Source: Gammaproteobacteria bacterium (lineage in GTDB: Bacteria > Pseudomonadota > Gammaproteobacteria > Chromatiales > Chromatiaceae). From it: a stretch of DNA of 15,278 bases. The stretch is from assembly GCA_030621975.1 (NCBI GenBank), contig JAUXGQ010000002.1, forward strand, positions 1 through 15,278. Reading direction: 5' to 3'. Positions 6,798 through 13,303 of the stretch are shown here, in pieces; the first letter of the stretch is position 1, and every line of letters begins with the position of its first letter. The notes below the pieces were generated by a model. It worked only from the letters and a program-made list of their open reading frames with translations, did not search any database and was not told the DNA's origin. The position numbers and the translations under genes were made by a program.

Positions 6798-7319
6798 CTA
6801 ACCGATCAGGGTATCGACGGCGGACACGCTGACGTCGATGTCCGGTTCGTTCAGACCGTCGACCGCCGCCTGCAGCGCTTCCACCGTCTGCTCGGCATAG
6901 CCCTGGATGTTCATGATGTACACGGGGTTGTCTTCGACACCGGCCACGTCGGATTCCAGTTCCAGGATGTTGAAACCGGCCTGCGCCAGCGCACCGGTCA
7001 CCTTGGCTACGATGCCGGCGCGGTCCGCTCCGGTCACCCGCACCTGAATATTGGGGACCAGATGGCGGTGCAGACCACCACCGATGGCATCCACATGCAG
7101 ACGCAGATCCATGGCATCGGCCAACGGCCGCAGTACCCTCTCCAGGGCCTGTGCGCCGGCGGCGGAGGTGACCATCATCATGATGGTGAAGTTGCCCCCC
7201 AGGCGTATCATGGAGGCCTCGCCGAGGCTCCATCCCTCTCGGTACAGGCAATCCGTAACCGCGGCCACTATGCCCGGTCGGTCCTCGCCCACCAATGTCA
7301 ACATATTCCAATCGCTCAC
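6798..7319 (-). CDS. Tandem ACT-domain protein, GcvR-like
   Basis: A 173-residue protein with two ACT domains, the architecture of GcvR, which in E. coli binds GcvA to repress the glycine cleavage operon. The domains run about 5-80 and 90-170; each begins with the typical strand and turn, LVGEDRPGIVAAVT (9-22) and VRVTGADRAGIVAKVT. There is no DNA-binding domain, so it would act through a partner; none is in this window. The start is GTG 7319, chosen because GAGGT (7330-7326) lies six bases upstream inside the end of pgeF; an in-frame ATG at 7304 lacks such a site. It begins one base after the pgeF stop and ends one base before def, so pgeF, this gene and def look translationally coupled. Other tandem-ACT regulators are possible, so no symbol is assigned. 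Confidence 0.82.
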   Translation of the reverse strand: MSDWNMLTLVGEDRPGIVAAVTDCLYREGWSLGEASMIRLGGNFTIMMMVTSAAGAQALERVLRPLADAMDLRLHVDAIGGGLHRHLVPNIQVRVTGADRAGIVAKVTGALAQAGFNILELESDVAGVEDNPVYIMNIQGYAEQTVEALQAAVDGLNEPDIDVSVSAVDTLIG

Positions 7320-7320
7320 C

Positions 7321-8076
7321 CTAACACCTCATCCAGATCAAAGACGCCATGCGCCCGGTTACGCCGTCCCGTCGGTAGGAATAAAAGCATTCTCGATCCG
7401 ATACTGTACAGCAATCCCCGCCACCCACGAAACCGACACCCAGTTTGGCAAGGCGCTGACGGGCCAGTAGATAGATGTCCGCAAGCCAACGATCCGCACC
7501 GCTGGCGACGAATGCCCTTGCCGCCACCGGGTCCTGGTCCACGAAGGCATCCCGCACCTCCTTTCCCACTTCGAACGCCAACGGACCGATGGCGGGCCCC
7601 ATCCAGGCCAGCAGCCGGGGACCCGGTGTCTGCATCCGCTCCACGGCCGCCTCCAGAACCCCAGCCGCCAGGCCGCGCCAACCCGCGTGGACCGCCGCGA
7701 CCCGGCTACAGTCTCGGTCGCACAGCAGTACGGACAGACAATCGGCGGTGAGTACCGCACAGACCTGCTCCGGCTGCTCCGCGACGATGGCGTCCGCCTC
7801 GCACCCAGGGTCAGCCATTCCGGCCCCGGCCACCGCGCAACCGTGGACCTGTCGCAACCAGAGCGGATCGGCCGGCAAATGCAACCGCTCCCGTAACAGG
7901 CGACGATTGGCCGCAACCATGTCCGGGGCGTCACCCACATGATCACCCAGATTCCATCCCCCGTAGGGTGGCGCGCTATAACCGCCCTTGCGCGTCGTCA
8001 CCGCCGCCTGCACCCGATCCGGTGCCGGCCAGTCAGGAACGGTCCACTGCACATTCAAAGCTTCGGTTTCAATCAT
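7321..8076 (-). CDS. pgeF: Peptidoglycan editing factor PgeF (YfiH/laccase-domain family)
   Basis: A member of the multicopper-oxidase-like 'laccase domain' family (DUF152). In E. coli PgeF (YfiH) hydrolyses mis-made UDP-MurNAc-L-Ser so that L-Ala stays the first stem residue; purine nucleoside activity has also been reported for relatives. The metal-site residues are present: QVHG (His78), LTADCLSVL (Cys113) and AAVHAGWRGLAAG (His130), counting from ATG 8076. Other family blocks are TTRKGGYSAPPYGGWNLGDHVGD near the N-terminus and AWMGPAIGP in the middle. The frame also has an upstream TTG at 8091 without an obvious ribosome-binding site; ATG 8076 gives the usual family length (251 residues). 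It follows rluD on the same strand, the conserved gammaproteobacterial order, but after a 267-bp repeat-bearing gap. Confidence 0.93.
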   Translation of the reverse strand: MIETEALNVQWTVPDWPAPDRVQAAVTTRKGGYSAPPYGGWNLGDHVGDAPDMVAANRRLLRERLHLPADPLWLRQVHGCAVAGAGMADPGCEADAIVAEQPEQVCAVLTADCLSVLLCDRDCSRVAAVHAGWRGLAAGVLEAAVERMQTPGPRLLAWMGPAIGPLAFEVGKEVRDAFVDQDPVAARAFVASGADRWLADIYLLARQRLAKLGVGFVGGGDCCTVSDRECFYSYRRDGVTGRMASLIWMRC

Positions 8077-8142
8077 CAACGGCCCATCCAACTACACTCT
8101 CTGTTTATCTGCCCCTAACCCGGCATCGCCGGAACTGCACAG

Positions 8143-8216
8143 GTAGGCTGGGACTTGCCCCAGCTTTGTTGCATACCGGCTCGCAAAACAAAGAGCTGGG
8201 GCAAGCCCCAGCCTAC
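8143..8216. repeat. REPIN-like inverted pair of GTAG-headed REP repeats
   Basis: Two REP cores face each other. 8143-8164 on plus starts GTAGGCTGGGAC and ends GCCCCAGC; 8195-8216 is the minus-strand copy, stem GCTGGGG/CCCCAGC with loop CAAG and the GTAG head at its outer end. A 30-bp spacer separates them. The outward GTAG heads and inverted doublet are the layout of REPINs. Homology extends outward on the left to about 8112 (CCCTAACCCGGCATCGCCGG), matching the REP at 1979-2054. Confidence 0.75.
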
Positions 8217-8241
8217 ATTTGCCAGCCCAAACTCTCTGATA

Positions 8242-8313
8242 GATTCCGTGGCCTTCCGTGGATTCCGTGGCCAGAAAAAGCTTAATTAAAGATAGCCACG
8301 GAACCCACGGGAA
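8242..8313. repeat. ATTCCGTGG-type intergenic inverted repeat
   Basis: GATTCCGTGGCC occurs at 8242-8253 and 8261-8272 with TTCCGTG between. Arm 8254-8271 pairs with 8295-8313 (GCCACGGAACCCACGGGAA) across an AT-rich loop that contains TTAATTAA. It lies just past the 3' end of rluD and could act as a transcript-stabilising or processing hairpin; there is no T-run, so it is not a classical terminator. Confidence 0.6.
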
Positions 8314-8343
8314 TAACATAGGATGAAATATGCGCGCCAAAAC

Positions 8344-9327
8344 CTACCCCGGGCGCCTTCCGGCCTGGCGTAGGTCCAGCCGCATCGCGGCGAGCAGCGC
8401 CTGCATATCGTCCGGTAAAGGGGCCTGCCACTCCAGGTATTCTCCGGTATCCGGGTGCCTCAGACCCAGCTTCGCGGCGTACAGGGCCTGTCGCTGAAAC
8501 CCCTTGAGCGCCGCGGCCGCTTCCGGCGAGATCCCCGCCGGCAGTCGAAACCTTCCCGCGTAGGTCTGATCACCCACCAGCGGGTATCGCAGGTGGGCCA
8601 GATGCACCCGGATCTGATGCGTGCGCCCGGTCTCCAGTTCTACCTTCAACCAGGTGTGGGCGCGGAACCGCTGCAGCACCCGATAGTGGGTGACGGCCGG
8701 TTTTCCGCCCCGGACAACCGCCATGCGGATGCGGTGAACGGGATGTCGCCCGATGGGTGCATCCAGGGTGCCGCCGGACGCCATTACGCCACTGACCAGG
8801 GCGCGGTATTCCCGTTTGATGGTCCTCGCCTGCAACTGCTCCACCAGGGATCTGTGAGCGGCAGGGGTGCGGGCGACCACCAGCAGGCCGCTGGTGTCCT
8901 TGTCCAGGCGATGTACGATGCCGGCGCGCGGCAACTTTACCAGTTCGGGGTCGATATGGAGCAGGCCATTCTGCAGGGTGCCCTGGGGATTACCGGCCGC
9001 CGGATGAACTACGAGCCCCGGTGGCTTGTTGACGACGAACAGGGCCGCATCCTGGAACCGGATATCCAGGTCTATCTCCTGGGGGCGACAGGGCACCTGA
9101 TCATCCAGACGGGCCTGGACCTCGACGAGATCCCCTGCGCATACCCGATCCCTGGCCCGGCAGGCTCGGCCGGCCAGGCGAACCAGATCCTTCTTGATCC
9201 ACTGCTGGAGACGGCTTCGGGAGTAATCGGGAAACAATCGGGCAAGCGTCTGATCCAGGCGCAGTCCCGCCTGTTCCGGCGCCACCCGGCCGGTCAGCAG
9301 TCTGGTCTGTTGCTCGGTATCGGTCAT
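8344..9327 (-). CDS. rluD: 23S rRNA pseudouridine synthase RluD
   Basis: RluD makes pseudouridines 1911, 1915 and 1917 in helix 69 of 23S rRNA, needed for normal ribosome assembly and termination. The protein starts MTDTEQQTR and has an N-terminal S4 RNA-binding domain (about 17-75, GLRLDQTLARLFPDYSRSRLQQWIKK), then the RluA-type catalytic domain with VVNKPPGLVVHP, the signature IVHRLDKDTSGLLVVA carrying the catalytic Asp (about residue 142), IKREYRALV, and ELETGRTHQIRVHLAH. About 327 residues is the normal size. ATG 9327 is taken; a TTG directly before it is possible and neither has a strong Shine-Dalgarno. It diverges from bamD, as in E. coli. RluD is preferred to RluA or RluC because of this context and the S4 domain. 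Confidence 0.93.
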   Translation of the reverse strand: MTDTEQQTRLLTGRVAPEQAGLRLDQTLARLFPDYSRSRLQQWIKKDLVRLAGRACRARDRVCAGDLVEVQARLDDQVPCRPQEIDLDIRFQDAALFVVNKPPGLVVHPAAGNPQGTLQNGLLHIDPELVKLPRAGIVHRLDKDTSGLLVVARTPAAHRSLVEQLQARTIKREYRALVSGVMASGGTLDAPIGRHPVHRIRMAVVRGGKPAVTHYRVLQRFRAHTWLKVELETGRTHQIRVHLAHLRYPLVGDQTYAGRFRLPAGISPEAAAALKGFQRQALYAAKLGLRHPDTGEYLEWQAPLPDDMQALLAAMRLDLRQAGRRPG

Positions 9328-9454
9328 CAAGAGATTATTCTGAGGTTTCCTGCCAAAAAACGTAGCAGGACAAACTGGCAGAACCCTTTACCCGTGTTTC
9401 GCAAACTCAACACAGGCTACCACAGCCAGGAATGCCGAGGGGTCGGCTTTACGA

Positions 9455-9460
9455 TATACT
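9455..9460 (+). promoter_or_regulatory. Possible -10 element upstream of bamD
   Basis: TATACT matches the sigma-70 -10 hexamer at five of six positions and lies 38 bp before the bamD ATG in the rluD–bamD divergent gap. The -35 region at 9432-9437 (ATGCCG) is poor, so this is only a suggestion. Confidence 0.3.
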
Positions 9461-9497
9461 GCAGCGGCGCCTGCGCGTTGAATGAACCCTGTTGAAA

Positions 9498-10319
9498 ATG
9501 ACCAAAGCCCGTCTCTTAAGCGCCCTGCTCGGTTCCATCCTGCTGGCTTCCTGCGGCCTGCTGCCTGAGCAGATCGACGAGACGAAGGACTGGACGGCCA
9601 GTAAATTTTATGCCGAGGCCTCGGAGGCCCTGGCCAACAAGGATTATGAGCAGGCTATCAAGTACTACGAGGGACTGGAGGCGCGTTTTCCGTTCGGTCC
9701 CTACGCCTTGCAGGCACAACTGGACATAGCCTATGCCTACTACCTTTTCGAAGAACCGGATTCCGCACTTGCCGCCGCGGACCGCTTCATCCGGCTGCAT
9801 CCTCGCAACCCGTTCGTAGACTATGCGTACTACCTGAAGGGCATAGTAAACTTCAACCGCAGCGTGGGTTTTTTCGACCGCTTCGTTCCCACCGATCCAT
9901 CCCAGCGCGACCCGGGCTCGGCCCTCGATTCGTTCAAGGATTTTTCCGAACTGGTACGCCGTTTCCCGGACAGCAGATACGCCTCCGATGCCCGCAAGCG
10001 CATGTTGTATCTGCGTAACAACCTGGCCCAGTACCAGGTCAACGTGGCGGATTACTATTACCGCCGAGGCGCCTATCTGGCGGCGGCCAACCGGGGGGTG
10101 TACGTGATCGAGCACTTCCAGCGCTCTCCCGCGATCAAACCGGCGCTGCAGATGATGATCAAGGCCTACCGAAAGCTGGACATGGAAGAACTGGCCGCGG
10201 ACGCGGAACGTGTGCTCGCGCTCAACGAGCAGAAAGGCGCCTTACTCCCCCCCGACTCCGAGAGGCCGAAAAAATGGGGCGAACGGGTCTGGGATTTCTT
10301 CGGACTGGACAAGAATTAA
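9498..10319 (+). CDS. bamD: Outer membrane assembly lipoprotein BamD
   Basis: BamD is the essential lipoprotein partner of BamA in the BAM complex that inserts beta-barrels into the outer membrane. The 273-residue protein has a lipoprotein signal MTKARLLSALLGSILLASC with lipobox LASC, lipidated Cys19, and no Asp at +2, consistent with sorting to the outer membrane. Tetratricopeptide helices fill the rest: ASKFYAEASEALANKDYEQAIKYYEGLEARFPFG, QLDIAYAYYLFEEPDSALAAADRFIRLHP, then the long YYLKGIVNF…DRDPGSALDSFKDFSELVRRFPDSRYASDA region and RGAYLAAANRGVYVIEHF. ATG 9498 is chosen over TTG 9492, which would add two residues; no strong Shine-Dalgarno is visible. It diverges from rluD and its stop is one base from the convergent glnB stop. 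Confidence 0.95.
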   Translation: MTKARLLSALLGSILLASCGLLPEQIDETKDWTASKFYAEASEALANKDYEQAIKYYEGLEARFPFGPYALQAQLDIAYAYYLFEEPDSALAAADRFIRLHPRNPFVDYAYYLKGIVNFNRSVGFFDRFVPTDPSQRDPGSALDSFKDFSELVRRFPDSRYASDARKRMLYLRNNLAQYQVNVADYYYRRGAYLAAANRGVYVIEHFQRSPAIKPALQMMIKAYRKLDMEELAADAERVLALNEQKGALLPPDSERPKKWGERVWDFFGLDKN

Positions 10320-10320
10320 C

Positions 10321-10659
10321 CTAAATCGCCGTTTCGTCCTGCTCACCGGTCCGGATCCGGATCACCTTTTCAACCGGAGTAATGAAGATCTTGCCATCGC
10401 CGATCTTGCCGGTGCGTGCGGCGCGGGTGATGACCTCTATGCAATCCTCGAGCTGTTCGTCCTTGATAACCACCTCGATCTTGACCTTGGGCAGAAAATC
10501 CACCACGTATTCCGCCCCGCGATACAACTCGGTGTGCCCCTTCTGACGCCCGAATCCCTTGACCTCGGTCGCCGTCATTCCGGTAATACCGACCTCCGAC
10601 AACGCCTCACGCACGTCATCCAGCTTGAAGGGCTTGATTATCGCATCGACTTTTTTCAT
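10321..10659 (-). CDS. glnB: Nitrogen regulatory protein P-II
   Basis: A trimeric signal protein that reads 2-oxoglutarate, ATP/ADP and glutamine status (through uridylylation by GlnD) and controls targets such as GlnE and NtrB. It has the standard 112 residues. The T-loop GFGRQKGHTELYRGAEY carries the uridylylation site Tyr51; the B-loop TGKIGDGK (83-90) and C-terminal VIRIRTGE are intact. The opening MKKVDAIIKPFK and the absence of an adjacent amtB favour GlnB over GlnK. ATG 10659 has GGAG (10671-10668) eight bases upstream. It lies 62 bp behind nadE on the same strand and runs head-on into bamD with a one-base gap, leaving no room for a terminator between them. Confidence 0.96.
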   Translation of the reverse strand: MKKVDAIIKPFKLDDVREALSEVGITGMTATEVKGFGRQKGHTELYRGAEYVVDFLPKVKIEVVIKDEQLEDCIEVITRAARTGKIGDGKIFITPVEKVIRIRTGEQDETAI

Positions 10660-10694
10660 GAGATCCGCTCCACCTTATGCTATCGCCGCCCCTC

Positions 10695-10725
10695 AGTATA
10701 CTCTATTGCGGGGTAGCGGAATCAA
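10695..10725 (-). promoter_or_regulatory. Possible sigma-70 promoter of glnB
   Basis: On the minus strand TTGATT (10725-10720) and TATACT (10700-10695) are separated by 19 bp, slightly long, in the nadE–glnB gap about 36 bp ahead of the glnB ATG. The hexamers are good (four and five of six) but the spacing is off, so independent transcription of glnB is only suggested. Confidence 0.35.
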
Positions 10726-12332
10726 AACCCGCTGGTCAAGGGATAACGCCTGTCCCTCCCGAAGGCCCGCCGCGTGATGCGTACCCCCGGAGGCGCCTGA
10801 CGCCGCTTGTATTCGTTGCTATCCACCAGCCGGGCGATCCGAACCACCTCCGGCTCCTCGAAGCCGGCGGCAATGATATCATCAACGCTTTGATCCTGCT
10901 CCACATAGCGTTTCAAGACCGCATCCAGTATCTCGTAGGGCGGCAGGCTGTCCTGGTCTTTCTGTTCCGGCGCCAGTTCCGCCGATGGGGGGCGGTCGAT
11001 CACCCGCTGGGGGATAACCGGCGCCAGGCTGTTGCGGTAGCGGGCCAGCCTGTACACCATGAGCTTGGGCACATCCTTGATCGGCGCGAATCCCCCGGCC
11101 ATGTCCCCATACAGGGTGGTATAGCCCACCGCCATCTCCGACTTGTTGCCGGTGGTCAATAAGATCCTGCCCGTCTTGTTGCTGATTGCCATCAGCACGA
11201 TGCCGCGGCAGCGAGCCTGAATATTTTCTTCGGTGGTATCAACAGGCCTGCCGGCGAGCTCCCCGGCCAGCATCCCGAGAAAAGTCTGAAACGCCGGCTC
11301 GATGGATATGCTGCGGTATTTGACACCCAGGGCCCTGGCCTCCGCCTCCGCGTCCTCGTTGCTCATGGACTGGGTGTAGCGGGAGGGCATCATCACCACC
11401 TCGACCTGATCGGCGCCCAAGGCGTCCACCGCCACGGCCAGGGTCAGGGCCGAGTCTATACCCCCGGAGAGGCCCAGTACCGCACCCCTGAAGCCGTTTT
11501 TGATCACATAATCGCGCACCCCCAACACCAGGGCCGAGTACACGCCCCGGTCCTCGTCCGGCACCGGCAGGACCCGCCCCGGACGCGGCGCGACCCGGGA
11601 ACCGGTGTCGAACTCTACGATCTCCTCGGATTCGGCAAAGAACTCGCAGCGCTGGGTGAGCTCTCCCCGGGCATCGACCACGAAGGAGCCGCCATCGAAT
11701 ACCAGTTCGTCCTGACCACCGACCAGATTGACGTAAACGATGGGAATACCGTTGGCCCGCGCCCGCTTTTGCACCAGCTCCTCCCGTTCCGGCGCCTTTC
11801 CGCCATGAAACGGGGAGGCGTTGAGGTTGAGCAGCAGCCTGGCGCCGGCCGCCGCGGCCTGGGCGGCCGGCCCCGTCTCCCAGATATCCTCGCAGATGCT
11901 GAGGGCGACGGGCACCCCGCGGATGTCGCATACACAGGCATCCCGGCCGGGCACGAAATAACGCTTTTCGTCGAATACGCTGTAATTGGGTAGATACTGC
12001 TTATGGTACTCGGCAACGATACGGCCTTGCCGAATCACGCCAGCGGTGTTGAAAAGCCGCCCGCGCAGCGCCCGGGGGTAGCCGAGGACGAGATCTATCC
12101 CCGCCGTAGACCGACAGATCCGCTCAAGTGCCCGCTCCACGCGGACCGTCAGTTCCGGGCGCAACAGCAGGTCCTCAGGCGGATAGCCGGTCAGGGTCAG
12201 CTCGGGAAACACGATGGCATGGGCCGCCTGCAGATCACGGGCGCGCCGGGCCGCCTCGATCACGGAATCCGCGTTGCCCGCGATGTCACCCACCAGGAGA
12301 TTGAGTTGCGCCAGCGCGATTCTCAGGGTCAA
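10722..12332 (-). CDS. nadE: Glutamine-dependent NAD+ synthetase
   Basis: The enzyme carries out the last step of NAD synthesis, ATP-dependent amidation of deamido-NAD, using ammonia released from glutamine. The 536-residue protein is the two-domain type. An N-terminal nitrilase-like glutaminase (about 3-245) has the triad Glu44 (FPELTLTGYPPEDLL), Lys111 (YHKQYLPNY) and Cys147 (SICEDIWE). The C-terminal synthetase domain has the pyrophosphate loop LGLSGGIDSALT (Ser289-Ser294) and ATTGNKSE-like GNKSEMAVGY. The start is TTG 12332: no ATG or GTG exists upstream in frame, MTLRIALAQLN aligns with normal NadE starts, and GGAG (12345-12342) lies nine bases away. It is upstream of glnB and divergent from pilA, with a palindromic operator-like site in its leader. 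Confidence 0.95.
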   Translation of the reverse strand: MTLRIALAQLNLLVGDIAGNADSVIEAARRARDLQAAHAIVFPELTLTGYPPEDLLLRPELTVRVERALERICRSTAGIDLVLGYPRALRGRLFNTAGVIRQGRIVAEYHKQYLPNYSVFDEKRYFVPGRDACVCDIRGVPVALSICEDIWETGPAAQAAAAGARLLLNLNASPFHGGKAPEREELVQKRARANGIPIVYVNLVGGQDELVFDGGSFVVDARGELTQRCEFFAESEEIVEFDTGSRVAPRPGRVLPVPDEDRGVYSALVLGVRDYVIKNGFRGAVLGLSGGIDSALTLAVAVDALGADQVEVVMMPSRYTQSMSNEDAEAEARALGVKYRSISIEPAFQTFLGMLAGELAGRPVDTTEENIQARCRGIVLMAISNKTGRILLTTGNKSEMAVGYTTLYGDMAGGFAPIKDVPKLMVYRLARYRNSLAPVIPQRVIDRPPSAELAPEQKDQDSLPPYEILDAVLKRYVEQDQSVDDIIAAGFEEPEVVRIARLVDSNEYKRRQAPPGVRITRRAFGRDRRYPLTSGF

Positions 12333-12379
12333 GTGCGCCTGCTCCGATACCTTAGATATATAGCGTACGGTGACAGTTT

Positions 12380-12396
12380 ACGTCACATTGTGACGT
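12380..12396. promoter_or_regulatory. Palindromic operator-like site upstream of nadE
   Basis: A perfect inverted repeat, ACGTCACA-T-TGTGACGT, lies 48-64 bp upstream of the nadE start. A third half-site GTGAC at 12370-12374 faces GTCAC at 12382-12386, so GTGAC/GTCAC/GTGAC alternate. A separate 5-bp inverted repeat, CACTC-GCTT-GAGTG, is at 12404-12417. TATATAT (12356-12362 region) between it and nadE could be a -10 element. The binding protein is not identifiable by eye. Confidence 0.5.
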
Positions 12397-12471
12397 TCAG
12401 CATCACTCGCTTGAGTGCCCGGCCCCCCAAGCGGCAATGCCCCGCTGTGATCCGTCCGGCACCAGCGCACA

Positions 12472-12484
12472 AATCAAGCTATCG
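12472..12484 (+). promoter_or_regulatory. Possible IHF-binding site in the pilA upstream region
   Basis: AATCAAGCTATCG matches the IHF consensus WATCAANNNNTTR with one mismatch and is followed by a T-rich run (12484-12500). It sits about 65 bp ahead of the sigma-54 promoter, where a bend between activator and polymerase would be useful. The consensus is loose, so this is tentative. Confidence 0.3.
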
Positions 12485-12548
12485 TTTTCATTTTATTTTC
12501 AGCAGGTTAGAAGACGATCCTGTACATGCTTGGAAAACCCGTTCAAGT

Positions 12549-12564
12549 TGGCATGTAACCTGCC
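12549..12564 (+). promoter_or_regulatory. Sigma-54 (RpoN) promoter of pilA
   Basis: TGGCATG-N4-CTGC (12549-12555 and 12560-12563) fits the -24/-12 consensus TGGCACG-N4-TTGC at nine of eleven positions with exact spacing. Transcription would start near 12575, giving a leader of about 98 nt. pilA is RpoN- and PilSR-dependent in Pseudomonas, which agrees. The leader holds an inverted repeat GTGTCT/AGACAC (12628-12633, 12645-12650) just ahead of the ribosome-binding site. Confidence 0.75.
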
Positions 12565-12672
12565 GTAGAAATTGCCAGACAAGGCACGCATGCAGGGACT
12601 GAGAACCCCTACAGATCAGACTGCAGAGTGTCTCGTTACTGTACAGACACACACTCACCTAGGAGCTTGACA

Positions 12673-13110
12673 ATGAAGAGATCTCAGTCTGGTTTTACTT
12701 TGATCGAACTCATGATCGTAGTCGCGATCATCGCCATCCTCGCCGCCATCGCCATCCCCGCCTATAACCAGTACATTCGGGAGGCAAGAATGGCCAAAGT
12801 GACCGACCATTACGATGAGGCAGTACGTTCCATCAAGGCGGAAATGGCCAAACGTGCCGCAGTAGACGCTCGTGGTGGTACGAATGCTGTACTCAGCTTT
12901 GATGTGCTGAGGGCTGTTGTCGATCCCGATCAGCAGAAGTCTCCCCAGGGCAATAATGAGGCCTACGCCACTGCCGAGGACGCGACTGATGGTGTTATCG
13001 GTATCGCCCTGTCGGTTACTACCCTGGGTGCTGAGGTGCTCACTATCCTTAAACCCGACTATGCAGACCTGACCGCACAATCCACCACGGTTTCGGCTGT
13101 TAACCTGTAA
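12673..13110 (+). CDS. pilA: Type IV major pilin-like protein
   Basis: A 145-residue prepilin, the likely structural subunit of a type IV pilus. The short leader MKRSQSG is cut by prepilin peptidase before Phe; the mature chain starts FTLIELMIVVAIIAILAAIAIP with Glu at +5, the standard hydrophobic assembly helix. The globular part contains no cysteine, so the C-terminal disulfide loop of Pseudomonas and Neisseria pilins is absent. It ends with a Ser/Thr-rich tail LTAQSTTVSAVNL, a possible O-glycosylation area. ATG 12673 is preferred over GTG 12628 because AGGAG (12661-12665) lies seven bases upstream and the leader is then correct. It has a sigma-54 promoter and its own terminator, so it is monocistronic and probably highly expressed. 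A TMTC-like glycosyltransferase candidate follows. A minor pilin or pseudopilin is less likely. Confidence 0.88.
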   Translation: MKRSQSGFTLIELMIVVAIIAILAAIAIPAYNQYIREARMAKVTDHYDEAVRSIKAEMAKRAAVDARGGTNAVLSFDVLRAVVDPDQQKSPQGNNEAYATAEDATDGVIGIALSVTTLGAEVLTILKPDYADLTAQSTTVSAVNL

Positions 13111-13127
13111 TTAGCGAGGTTGAATAC

Positions 13128-13168
13128 ACTATACCCTGCCAGTTCATTCTGGCGGGGTATAGTTTTTT
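13128..13168 (+). terminator. Strong Rho-independent terminator of pilA
   Basis: A 15-bp stem, ACTATACCCTGCCAG (13128-13142) with CTGGCGGGGTATAGT (13149-13163), contains a single G·U pair; the loop is TTCATT and a run of six T follows. It begins 17 bases after the pilA stop codon. Confidence 0.93.
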
Positions 13169-13303
13169 AGGATTCGAGATTCCTTTCAGGACGTCGAGCC
13201 GCGTCCGATCACGCCACCGGCTCGTCCTCACCGATGGAAAGGGAATCGCGCTGGCGCTTCAAGACCGTTACGGCATCCGTTCGCAGCTTATAGATTGCCC
13301 CGT

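Noticed and set aside
12575..12592. Second sigma-54-like site (GGCACGCATGCAG)
   Set aside because: The GGCACG half is good but the GC element at the required distance is missing.
12628..12672. GTG 12628 as start of pilA
   Set aside because: It lacks a ribosome-binding site and gives an overlong leader; AGGAG at 12661 points to ATG 12673.
13178..13247. Inverted GATTCCTTTC / GAAAGGGAATC in the gap after the pilA terminator
   Set aside because: The arms are about 48 bp apart and imperfect; there is no T-run or known motif, so no role can be supported.
13291..13296. TAGATT as a -10 element for the membrane protein gene
   Set aside because: It lies only seven bases ahead of the ATG and has no good -35 partner.
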